Assembly (NCBI GenBank): GCA_958430865.1
Contig: CAUDNR010000803.1
Location: 2,329-15,958, forward strand
DNA length: 13,630 bases
Reading direction: 5' to 3'
From: Entrophospora sp. SA101
Lineage: Eukaryota > Glomeromycota > Glomeromycetes > Entrophosporales > Entrophosporaceae
Shown: positions 1-6,327 of the stretch, in pieces
Layout: each line of letters begins with the position of its first letter
How positions within the stretch are numbered: the stretch's first letter is position 1
Made by a program: the position numbers and the translations under genes
Notes under the pieces: generated by a model
What the model was told of the DNA's origin: nothing
Seen by the model: only the letters and a program-made list of their open reading frames with translations
Database searches by the model: none

Positions 1-54
1 CGTGTAAGCCCGTTTGAGTTCAGCTTGAGTAGGTTGAGTTTGGGAGTTTGGCAT
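1..54 (-). CDS. Partial unknown protein running off the left edge
   Basis: An open minus-strand frame begins at ATG 52-54 and runs out of the window with codons giving MPNSQTQPTQAELKRAYT. The Gln/Thr/Pro-rich opening followed by a helical, charged stretch looks protein-like. The frame stays open upstream to a TAA at 112-114, and that extension (KKKLIEISRQLLYVNPF) also reads like protein. The start could therefore lie further right at a non-ATG codon such as TTG 73-75, or the gene may have lost its beginning. There is no clear ribosome site before the ATG. The AELKRAY stretch faintly recalls a J-domain helix, but too little is visible to assign a function. Confidence 0.35.
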   Translation of the reverse strand, partial: MPNSQTQPTQAELKRAYT

Positions 55-140
55 AAATGGATTAACATATAGCAATTGTCGACTAATTTCTATAAGTTTC
101 TTTTTAGGAATTTAGGGATGGGTTTGAAGAGGTTTATTTT

Positions 141-172
141 CTATATATACTTTATAAGTAAATTATATATAG
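141..172. repeat. AT-rich perfect inverted repeat
   Basis: CTATATATA at 141-149 is mirrored exactly by TATATATAG at 164-172 around a 14-base AT-rich spacer, which itself contains ACTTTATAAGT. This could be an easily melted site or an operator. No gene lies next to it that would settle which. Confidence 0.6.
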
Positions 173-293
173 GGTTATTTAGGGAAAATGGAGGGGGGAT
201 TTTTTTGGGGGAATTTGGTGGGGAGATTTTCAAAAAGTTGGCGAGGGGATTTTTTTAGCAATGAGTTAGTTGGCAAAGAGAGTTGACCTTCAA

Positions 294-408
294 GCTCTTT
301 TTCTTTGCTTAGTTTCTTTACGAGAATATAAGGCGAGTTATCCTTATCGCTTAGGTGATTAAAATCACCACGCTTTTTATAAAAAGAAAACTAACAAAGA
401 AAAAGAGC
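294..408. repeat. Long 26-bp-arm inverted repeat with structured loop
   Basis: The left arm 294-319 (pyrimidine-rich, starting GCTCTTTTTC) is matched by the right arm 383-408 (ending AAAAAGAGC), with only two single-base bulges. The 63-base interior contains a second perfect hairpin, GGTGATT 354-360 with AATCACC 363-369. The strand bias of the arms (almost all pyrimidine against almost all purine) is unusual. Candidate roles are a single-strand origin of a rolling-circle replicon, a structured RNA or a recombination remnant. Confidence 0.65.
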
Positions 409-733
409 CCTTAAAAGTGGCAAAAAAGGCTATTCTGCTCCCGTGGATTTTAAAAAATGCCTGAGAGATTAAAAGCTATTCTCTCTGGTGACTTAAAACT
501 TAACTATCCAATAAAGTCGGCTTAACTTGCTTAGCAGAATGTTGTCAGCTTATTATACTGTTGCTTACTAGCAGAGTTCTGGCTAGACCAGTTTACTTTC
601 AGCTCCATTCAGAGAGGTTCAATTGGGGTCACTCCGGGCTAATTGGGTTAGGTCGGACTTTATTGGCTTAATTAAGCTAGCTTGGGAAAGACTTTGTTAT
701 TCTAAGAATAACTTTAAAGAGACTGGTTTATTT

Positions 734-757
734 AAGGTCTAACCAATTAAAGACCTT
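734..757 (-). terminator. Possible weak terminator hairpin at operon end
   Basis: AAGGTCT and AGACCTT form a perfect 7-bp stem with a 10-base loop that covers the stop codon of the last small minus-strand gene. The bases after it on the minus strand are only mildly T-rich, so an intrinsic terminator is plausible but not clear. Confidence 0.3.
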
Positions 758-869
758 GGTTTAGTTTCTTTTGGCGATATTTGTGATCAGCTTTGATTCA
801 ATTACAACAACCACAAGGATAGCGTCGTTGGTTATGCTTGCAGGCTTTTTTTAATTTACGGGGAGACAT
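747..869 (-). CDS. Small Cys-rich basic protein, 40 aa
   Basis: This is a 40-codon frame that is interrupted if TGA is read as stop. It encodes a very basic peptide with a tight cysteine cluster (YPCGCCNW, residues 18-24) plus Cys10 and two His, which suggests metal or nucleic-acid binding. It starts ATG 867-869, six bases beyond the stop of the upstream gene. The nearest AAGGAGG is about 16 bases upstream and sits over an ATG that is followed at once by TAA, so translation probably depends on coupling to the preceding gene. It is the last gene of the minus-strand run. I do not recognise the family. Confidence 0.45.
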
Positions 870-874
870 ATAGT

Positions 875-1363
875 TTACATGAGAACCTCCTTTTTGTAGT
901 CAATTAGTTGGTTATTTTGGAAGTATCAACAATTAGAGCAGTATTTATTTTGGGAACAAGTGGTAGCACAACTATAAGCAGTATTAGTTTGTCAAGATTG
1001 GATTAAGTGGCTGAGATTGTCTACAACCTGAAAGCTATTGTCGACAACGGCTTGGCAGTCTACAACTTTTAAAGAAGCATTGTCTACAACTGCTTCAATG
1101 TCTACAACCCAGTCGACAACTTTTTTCAGGTCGACAGTTTGCAGATGGTCTACAACCTGGTCGACAATCCTTAAAGCATCGGTAGACTGATCCTTTAAAC
1201 CGATAGTTGGCTGATTAAGCCAAGTAGACGGTAGTTTGGTTGGTAAATCTAAGTCAGAGATAGCTAGTCTCTTTAACTTTTCTCGGCTTTCTTTTTTCTT
1301 TAAGGCTAGGTAGGCTTTTCTCTTTTGATTATACTCTTTTCAGTATTGGTTATCTTTGGGCAT
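875..1363 (-). CDS. VVD-repeat protein with C-terminal Cys cluster, 162 aa
   Basis: With TGA read as Trp, the frame runs 162 codons from ATG 1361-1363, preceded by AAAGGAGG at good spacing, to TAA 875-877. Residues 1-35 are lysine/arginine-rich and helical. Residues 66-116 hold nine Val-Asp units, mostly Val-Val-Asp (Asp at 68, 72, 78, 84, 88, 94, 102, 108, 115). Residues 132-145 carry C-x3-C-x5-C-x2-C, likely a zinc site. At DNA level the repeats are nine copies of GTCKACAAC-like words on the plus strand, so the gene may also carry an iteron-like array. The last codons are ATG TAA preceded by AAGGAGG, an odd start-stop arrangement. The function is unknown. Confidence 0.8.
1019..1168. repeat. 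Array of nine GTCKACAAC words inside a gene
   Basis: Near-identical 9-mers (GTCTACAAC or GTCGACAAC, with two ending differently) start at 1019, 1040, 1058, 1082, 1100, 1112, 1130, 1148 and 1160. Spacings are 12, 18, 21 or 24 bases, all multiples of three and mostly of six. Read on the minus strand, each gives Val-Val-Asp or Val-Asp. The array could simply reflect a repetitive protein, or could double as protein-binding iterons. Confidence 0.7.
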
Positions 1364-1409
1364 TATTGACCTCCTTTAAGCAATAGGGGTTAATGGGCAA
1401 ATACTTCAT

Positions 1410-1877
1410 TTACTTTTGGTGGTTTAGTTCATGGCATTGGTCGTTAATCACTACCCATGGTTTGCCGCAAGAAACACAGTCTCCTTTCGCTCAATCTTCT
1501 CTTTCTTGTTGTTCGGCTTGGTAGTTGAAGCAAGGGAGAGAGCAATAAAAAGTGCTGCCGATATATTGACGCCCATCCTCGGGAGCATGAGGGGGAGGAT
1601 TTTGGTTGCCAAGGAAGATTTCTTTAACGGTGTTGAGGGAGCTTTGATAATGCTTGGCTTCAATTCAATTGGTTAAAGGTGATTTGAATTTAGTAGCAAA
1701 GCAAACTAAGCAACGAATAGCGGAAGGGTTTCTTTTCAGATACTGGGCTTGGTTGCGGGCTTTTTTAGCGACTAATCAAGCTTGGTGGGAAATGGGGTTC
1801 TTCTTTAAGTGAGCTGGCTTTTTAGGCGGGTATTTGGGCTGATTAGCTTGGGCGATTTGGCTTTGGTATTTATTCAT
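1410..1877 (-). CDS. Cys-rich basic protein with CxxC motifs, 155 aa
   Basis: The frame reads through TGA (Trp) three times, from ATG 1875-1877 to TAA 1410-1412. GAAAGGAGG precedes the start, and the start overlaps the stop of the previous gene in an ATGAATAA junction, which points to coupled translation. The first 55 residues are very basic (KYPPKKPAHLKKNP). Cysteine pairs follow at CLVC (near residue 57), CSLPC (near 113) and CVSC (near 136), with nearby His, consistent with a zinc-binding fold such as HNH-like or zinc-ribbon proteins. The catalytic His-Asn-His pattern cannot be confirmed by eye. It belongs to the element operon. Confidence 0.75.
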
Positions 1878-2196
1878 GAGAACCTCCTTTCTTTACTCAT
1901 TTGCCGTTAACTTTTTCGACTTCATTAGCTTCCTTAAAAGTAAAGAATACTGGACATTCTTTGGGTAAATCTTTCCGGTAATAGGTAAATCAATAAGGAA
2001 CTTGGCGATATTTGTAGAATACTTGGATTTTCTTTTGGGTGAGAGTGAAAGTAATTCAGCTGTTCTCTAACTTAAATCCTTGGTTGCCAAAATTACCGGT
2101 AAATTGTTGTTCTTCGGCGATTTGGTTTCAAAGGTTTTTTTCGGTTTGGTAAGCTAAGGTGTTATGGAGGTAATCAAATTTAAATTTAAGCATCAT
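1870..2196 (-). CDS. Unknown element protein, 108 aa
   Basis: The frame starts at a double ATG (2194-2196 and 2191-2193) preceded by AAAGGAGTTAA; the second ATG has better spacing. It ends TAA 1870-1872, eight bases into the next gene. The product is soluble, aromatic and alternating (FTLTQKKIQVFYKYRQVPYWFTYY), suggesting beta strands, with four TGA-coded tryptophans. It follows the 87-aa gene without a gap (TAAATG). No family is recognised. A nucleic-acid-binding role is only a guess from its position beside ERF and Rep. Confidence 0.75.
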
Positions 2197-2460
2197 TTAA
2201 CTCCTTTCAAGAGTGGAGAATAAAACCCTTTTTGCGTTTTTCTCCGTGGAGGAGATATCTTTTATCGACATACTGGCTGTAGACAATGGTTTTTCAAGTG
2301 GGGGGGTGACTAGATTAGGATAAGCAAAAAAAGCGTGTTTTTCTTGGTCTTCAGTTAAGACTTTGAGTTTATAATAAGCTTGACCATAGAAAGGGCTTTT
2401 TTTGTCATAAACTTTCTTAGGTTCTTTATGGATGATTTTGCCGAGGAGTTCGGTGAGCAT
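2197..2460 (-). CDS. Unknown element protein, 87 aa
   Basis: This frame contains no TGA codon. It starts ATG 2458-2460, preceded by GAGGAGGAACAATTATA, and its start overlaps the previous stop as TAATG. It opens with a helical, lysine-rich stretch, then KSPFYGQAYYKLKV, which looks like a small beta domain, and has a Ser/Thr-rich tail. It is coupled to genes on both sides. The family is not recognised; an OB-like single-strand DNA-binding fold is possible but unproven. Confidence 0.75.
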   Translation of the reverse strand: MLTELLGKIIHKEPKKVYDKKSPFYGQAYYKLKVLTEDQEKHAFFAYPNLVTPPLEKPLSTASMSIKDISSTEKNAKRVLFSTLERS

Positions 2461-2573
2461 TATAATTGTTCCTCCTCACATTTTTGACAAACTTGGCGGG
2501 GTTGCCAGAATTTAAATCAGTTTAAGAAACCTAACCATTGTCCGCAACGAGAGCAGTAATTGTATTTAGTCAT
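2460..2573 (-). CDS. Mini zinc-ribbon protein, 37 aa
   Basis: A very short gene with a strong ribosome site (GAGGAGGTTTAA before ATG 2571-2573) and an end overlapping the next start (TAATG). The peptide has two knuckles, YCSRCGQW and VCQKCEEE, that is C-x2-C ... C-x2-C, a minimal four-cysteine zinc ribbon with two tryptophans and a TGA-coded third one between. It probably binds DNA, RNA or a partner protein. The conserved gene architecture and paired CxxC make it more credible than its length suggests. Confidence 0.7.
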
Positions 2574-2781
2574 TTAAACCTCCTCAATTAAAGTCTACTT
2601 TGGGTTTGGTGCCTTTTTTGATTTGTTTAGATTGGCAAGTATGGCAAGTATAGATATAGTAATTATTGCCATGGAGGTGGAGACTATCATCAATTCAAGC
2701 TAAACCACAGGAGTTGGTTGGTTTTTTGGTTTTTATGGCTAAAAAGCTAAATAGAGTTGGGTTTAAGTTAAAGTTATTCAT
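2566..2781 (-). CDS. Small Cys/His protein, 71 aa
   Basis: Starts ATG 2779-2781 after GAGGAAGAAAT, within an ATGAATAA overlap with the preceding gene, and ends TAA 2566-2568 inside the next one. An in-frame TTG 24 bases upstream with AAGGAGG is an alternative start. The second half contains Cys25, a His-Leu-His stretch and CHTCQSK, so a zinc-ribbon-like metal site is likely. Two tryptophans are TGA-coded. The function is not recognised. Confidence 0.7.
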
Positions 2782-2959
2782 ATTTCTTCCTCGTTTCTTT
2801 TTCAAATTGTCCTCCTTGGGCTTGGCTGGCTGGCTCTTGATTAATCACTCGGTAATGAGCTTCAATTATTTCGTGTAGAAAGGCTCTTAATTGGGCTTTT
2901 TCTCTTTTTAGTTTGACTATTTTGGCTTGGAGTTGCTTAATTTGTCAATTAATAATCAT
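2774..2959 (-). CDS. Short coiled-coil protein, 61 aa
   Basis: Starts ATG 2957-2959 with GAGGAGG seven bases upstream, and overlaps the preceding gene by 11 bases. The sequence MIINWQIKQLQAKIVKLKRE shows heptad spacing of hydrophobic residues with charged flanks, a clear coiled coil over residues 5-40. The tail is Gln/Lys/Glu-rich. One TGA-coded Trp at residue 5 would end the protein under the standard code. It is probably a small dimerising partner of another element protein. Confidence 0.75.
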
Positions 2960-3464
2960 CTTCTACCTCCTCGGCAATTGCTTGATAATTTTCCCATAAG
3001 TCTAATTTGGCTTTTAAGCCGTTTTGGTGATTCAGGATTTGGTTGATTTTTTCCATTTCTTCGGTTAGTTCATCACAGCTGCTGGGGTCTCACATTTCTG
3101 GGTCATCTTCATTAGGGATTAAACAGTCTTCGAGGGGCAAGATTTCTTGGAGGAGTTGAATATCTCTCCGAATAGCATTCTTTAGTTTGGTTTTGCTGAG
3201 GGTGAAAATGTCCATTGAAGCATAAGGATACTGTCAGAGTAATTGCTGAATTTTAGCTTGACTTTGTTTGAATTGCTTTAAGAATTCACTTTCTTGATAA
3301 GGAGGATGGTGGGGATTTTTACATCTAAGGTAGTGGGTTTCGGGATAATCTTTGTTGTAGCAATGTTTAAAGCATTGATTTTGGCAAATAGGGTCGACTT
3401 CTTTGCCACATATTTCACTAAAACTAGGGGGTAAGTAAGCTCGACAAGTTTTAATTTTATTCAT
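2949..3464 (-). CDS. Cys/His-rich N-terminal domain with acidic helical C-terminus, 171 aa
   Basis: Reading TGA as Trp joins two frames that the standard code would split. Start ATG 3462-3464 has AGGAGGAAAAGC before it and overlaps the ERF gene stop (ATGAATAA). Residues 1-55 hold seven cysteines and four histidines (CGKEVDPICQNQCFKHC, then HYLRCKNPHHPP), a probable zinc-binding module resembling small HNH or treble-clef domains. Residues 60-171 are helical and increasingly acidic (NEDDPEM, EEVEDDY). It lies directly after the recombinase, so a role in DNA handling is inferred, not shown. Confidence 0.8.
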
Positions 3465-4056
3465 GCTTTTCCTCCTTGATAGAGCCACCTTTCCACATTT
3501 TGTATTCTTGGGAAAGCTTTCAATCGGCTCCGTATTTGGCTTTTAGTTCAGCTTCGTATTTTTTATCTTTTTCTTGGTGTCTTTGTTGGATCTGTTCAGG
3601 GGTTTCTTGTCTTTCTTTGGCTAAACGAATTAAGTGTTCAGGGAGTTTAAAAAGGTCAGGGTCCAGTTCATCGGTAGTGGGGATGAGGAAAAACTTAGTT
3701 AAGAAGTATTTAATCGCATAAGTTTCCGCACAACCTTTGGCTTTGGCCGGGTCAGAATTAGAACCAATCGCTCAATAGTTAAAGATTAATTGCTCTCGAG
3801 GGTCTTCGGAATTAGTTAAAATGGCTTGCTTAGGATAACTGATTACTCATTCTTTTTCGGCTTTTTCCCGAGTAAAGTGGTTGAGATTATCACTAAAAGT
3901 TAAGGTTAGCTTGTGTTCATTTAGCAAGGGTTTAAGGATATTCAAAGCTTGCTGTTCGGTGAAATACTTATACTTTTGAAAGGTGTTAGTTTCGGTTTTA
4001 CTAATTGCTCCAGTTTTAGCTTGAATGCTTTGGAGTTTTTGATAAATATTAACCAC
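3457..4056 (-). CDS. ERF-family single-strand annealing protein, 199 aa
   Basis: ERF proteins anneal complementary single DNA strands in phage recombination and circularisation. The start is GTG 4054-4056, with AAGGAGGTTAAAC placed correctly; an earlier ATG at 4083 lies upstream of that site. Residues 1-55 show the family opening, IYQKLQSIQ ... KYKYFTEQQALNILKPLL. Residues 94-135 hold the hallmark core AIGSNSDPAKAKGCAETYA followed by IKYFLTKFFLI and an acidic DELDPD. Residues 140-199 are a charged helical tail. Three tryptophans are TGA-coded. The gene overlaps the zinc-ribbon gene by 8 bases and the next gene by 8 bases, marking one translation-coupled operon. It is the best functional anchor for a phage-like origin. 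Confidence 0.85.
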
Positions 4057-4402
4057 GTTTAACCTCCTTGGGCTTAAGAGCATGTTTTTGTTGATAATGC
4101 TGTTCCATTATTTGGGCTATGCCCGCCATAAAATCACAACCATAAAAACAATTGATTTTGGGCTTATTTAAAGCACAAAGTTTGCACTCTCTCGGGGATT
4201 TACCTTTAAATTTGATTACTCCACTGCTATCGCCACACTCGGGACATTGATTTTTAGCGTATCTGTTGCCATTAATAGCACAGTTGCGACAATAATCATA
4301 ATTGTTTTGTTGGTAAGTGGTGAAAGTATCACCGCAACCGGTACAGGATTTTTTAATTCTTGGTTTTTGGGCAGGTCTTGCCATGGTTATGAACTTCTTC
4401 AT
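4049..4402 (-). CDS. Multi zinc-ribbon protein, 117 aa
   Basis: The protein carries repeated CxxC knuckles: CTGCGDTF, YCRNCAI, CPECGDSS and CKLCAL, plus C-x3-C (NCFYGCDF) with a distal HYQQKH. That gives two zinc ribbons and a C2H2-like C-terminal unit. Such modules usually bind nucleic acid; the CPECGDSSG portion recalls primase-type zinc ribbons. Start ATG 4400-4402 has no ribosome site. An in-frame ATG 4382-4384 (MARPAQKPRIKK), with AAGAAG upstream, is equally possible. Its end overlaps the ERF gene start, and it is the first gene downstream of the candidate origin. Confidence 0.8.
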   Translation of the reverse strand: MKKFITMARPAQKPRIKKSCTGCGDTFTTYQQNNYDYCRNCAINGNRYAKNQCPECGDSSGVIKFKGKSPRECKLCALNKPKINCFYGCDFMAGIAQIMEQHYQQKHALKPKEVKRG

Positions 4403-4601
4403 AGTTTAAGCAGGTGAGTTGGACTTAGCATGCTTAGATTATGAGGCTTTTGGAAAGCATTTGCTCTCCTCAACTACCCCAGGAGGATAAAAGCACCAAG
4501 TAAGGTTGAGGAGAAGGGAGAACTTAGCATTTAGTGCTAATCTTGCTTGGCTCATATATTTCCCCGGTCAGTTTCGAATTGACCGCTAAGATGGCTCTCT
4601 T
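4403..4601. other. Inverted-repeat-rich gap after rep, candidate replication origin
   Basis: The gap between rep and the zinc-ribbon gene holds several perfect inverted repeats: TCTCCTCAAC 4465-4474 with GTTGAGGAGA 4505-4514; TTAGCA 4524-4529 with TGCTAA 4535-4540; and CGGTCA 4565-4570 with TGACCG 4580-4585 around GTTTCGAAT. A second ACTTAGCA copy lies at 4423-4430. A hairpin cluster next to the rep gene is typical of double-strand origins of rolling-circle replicons, but no known nick sequence can be named. Confidence 0.5.
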
Positions 4602-6179
4602 TTACATGGGGGTTCTCCCTCCTTCTTGTTTTCAGGGATGGTGATAGTTTAGATTTCATTGATTTAAATAAGCATTGCGAGCAATGGTTGGATTAGGGAA
4701 ACGAGAATCAATAAAGCCTTGCTTCTCTTCAATATCAAACTCTTGGGCTTGGTTATCAAGGTTTTCCATAAAAATCCTAGCTAGGTTGGCATTCTCCTTG
4801 GCGAATTTAAAGCGGAGAGTAGGCATTTTTTGGAAGTGGGTATAGTCTAATTGGTCGCATTTGCCTTGGGTTTGCGGCACTTTTTCTTTTTCGAGAGGCA
4901 AATTAATAAACTCGGCTTTTTTACAGAAAAGCAAAAGGCTAGTTATAAGATACTCTTGAAAGTCTACTGGCGTGATTTTAGCCGCTGCTTTTTTGCGAAA
5001 AGCTAAGCTGACTGATGGTTTAGTCCATTGAGCTAACTGGCAAAGGGGCAGTGTGCTTAAAGAATGATAACCTAAACGGTAGCTTTTTTTAATGATTAAA
5101 GGTTTGGCACAATGCCCAATGAGTTGCTCATTAGCACGATAATAGTAAGTGTTATCTTGGCGTTTGAATATGTGTTGATTAGGAGCTAGATATCTGCCGG
5201 TGAGAAAATCCTGTTTAGAACCATTAGAGACTGTGGCTTTTCGTTCTTGGTATTCATACAAATTCTTAAAAAAGCGGTAGGTCTTGTTTTTGTTATGAAG
5301 ACCATGGGCTTGGTAAAGATTACGGAGATGGAAACTTTTGCTTAAATACTTGGCTAAATATTGGCTGATGGTCTTTCTTCCTGTAGAGCGGCTTTCTACT
5401 CGTCCTCAGGGTCATAACTGGCTAATGTAGGCTCGACAATTCCAGCAAGATTTAAAGTTTTTGCTTAAAGTACACTGGTGAGCATAAGGCACAATGGGTG
5501 TTGACAAGAAATGGAAGTGTCAATGTCCATTCTTTTGTAATTCGGCAATCACTGCTCATTTTCACTGGGAGGGTTTAAAAGTATGACGAACCTTTCGCAA
5601 AAATTGACTTAAAGCTTGGCTAGCTTGGTCTCAATTGCTGGCTTTTTCTGAGGATACTTTATGGATTTTTACTTTGAGAGATTCCGCGGTTGGATCAAAG
5701 CTAGCTGCTCACCTGCGAAGCCAAGGAAGCTTTTGATTTAATGGTTTTCAGCAACTATCTTGCTGGTCTCAATTAGTGGTGAAAGAAGCTAAGTCTTTCT
5801 GAGTGGTATTGAAAGTAAGGGTTAAGAATAGCAAGGGACGCTCTTCGGCAGTTCCTTCAAAGTTAGCTTCAATTTTATCTTTAAAAAGGGTATGGAGACG
5901 TTTTTCTTTGCTGCTAAAGAGAGCAAAATATTGACAGTTTTGAGCATCTTTTCGGCAATCAGCAGGTAAAGTAGGCTGCGGTTTTAATAAAGTTGGTTTG
6001 GCTTTGTCTTTGAGGTAGAAATTCTTCGCCGAGGGTTTTGATAATATCACGCTCGTACGTTTCGTGCTTAATATCTGCTTAAAAGATACGTTAAGGACAG
6101 TAAAAGAACGGTGGTCGGTAGCTAAGAAGTTACGCAAATCTTCCTTAGAGACTTGCTTGATTTTGCTTAAAGCATTCAT
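4602..6179 (-). CDS. HUH-type rolling-circle replication initiator, 525 aa
   Basis: Reading TGA as Trp fuses what the standard code would break into many pieces. Motif I is FLTLTF at residues 118-123. Motif II is GHWHFHF at 218-224, where the metal-binding His-Phe-His is at 221-223 and Trp220 is TGA-coded. Motif III is YLAKYLSK at 274-281, with Tyr274 and Tyr278 spaced as in two-tyrosine Rep/gpA-type endonucleases. LWPWGRV at 255-261 fits the pattern between motifs II and III. The family nicks one strand and stays bound to the 5' end to start rolling-circle replication. The C-terminal 240 residues have no recognised domain. Start ATG 6177-6179 lacks a ribosome site. The last codons are ATG TAA preceded by GAAGGAGGG, an odd start-stop pair. 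Confidence 0.88.
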
Positions 6180-6327
6180 AAGGGGTTTTGGATCTTTTCA
6201 ATTTGGATTTTTTAAACTTGTCGTTATGTTTACGTTAAAAAATATAAAAATTAGTATGACAAGATTCCAAAAATGACCATTTCTCATCAAGAACATGGTG
6301 TTCCTAACAAAAAAAGAGGGGGGCAAT
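6180..6327. promoter_or_regulatory. Divergent promoter/operator region between rep and membrane gene
   Basis: A 148-base AT-rich gap separates two divergent genes. CTTGTC at 6217-6222 is mirrored by GACAAG at 6258-6263 with a 35-base spacer that includes AAAAAATATAAAAATT. TTGTCG/TTGTCA at the two arms could serve as -35 boxes in opposite directions, with TATAAA-like sequence between. This is a plausible shared operator, without proof. Confidence 0.35.

Larger units (their letters stand above)
112..746. other. Non-coding stretch dense in inverted repeats (possible origin or element end)
   Basis: No frame longer than a few dozen codons looks coding here even with TGA read as Trp. Six structures are visible: CTATATATA at 141-149 mirrored at 164-172; a 26-base arm at 294-319 pairing with 383-408 with two one-base bulges; GGTGATT 354-360 with AATCACC 363-369; GAGAGA 463-468 with TCTCTC 480-485; CCAATAAAGTC 508-518 with GACTTTATTGG 656-666; and AAGGTCT 734-740 with AGACCTT 751-757. 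G-runs lie at 193-198, 207-211, 220-223 and 245-248. The stretch lies downstream of the minus-strand operon. It may hold a replication origin, a structured RNA or an element boundary; the sequence alone does not decide. Confidence 0.6.

Noticed and set aside
76..258. Plus-strand 60-aa open frame at the left edge
   Set aside because: Low-complexity Phe/Gly/Leu composition from AT and G runs, no ribosome site, and it overlaps the inverted repeats and G-runs.
1019..1168. CRISPR array interpretation of the GTCKACAAC words
   Set aside because: Repeats are only 9 bases, spacing varies in multiples of three, and the whole lies in an open coding frame.
1431..1676. Plus-strand 81-aa and minus-strand 70-aa frames
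   Set aside because: Both are shadows of the 155-aa minus-strand gene, which has a strong ribosome site and CxxC pairs.
4439..4555. 38-aa minus-strand frame starting ATG 4555 inside the origin-like gap
   Set aside because: Weak start, coincides with the inverted repeats, and no protein-like pattern. Kept only as a remote possibility.
4565..4585. tRNA T-arm (TTCGAAT loop)
   Set aside because: The stem does not pair in tRNA register around the loop, and no acceptor or anticodon arms are found.
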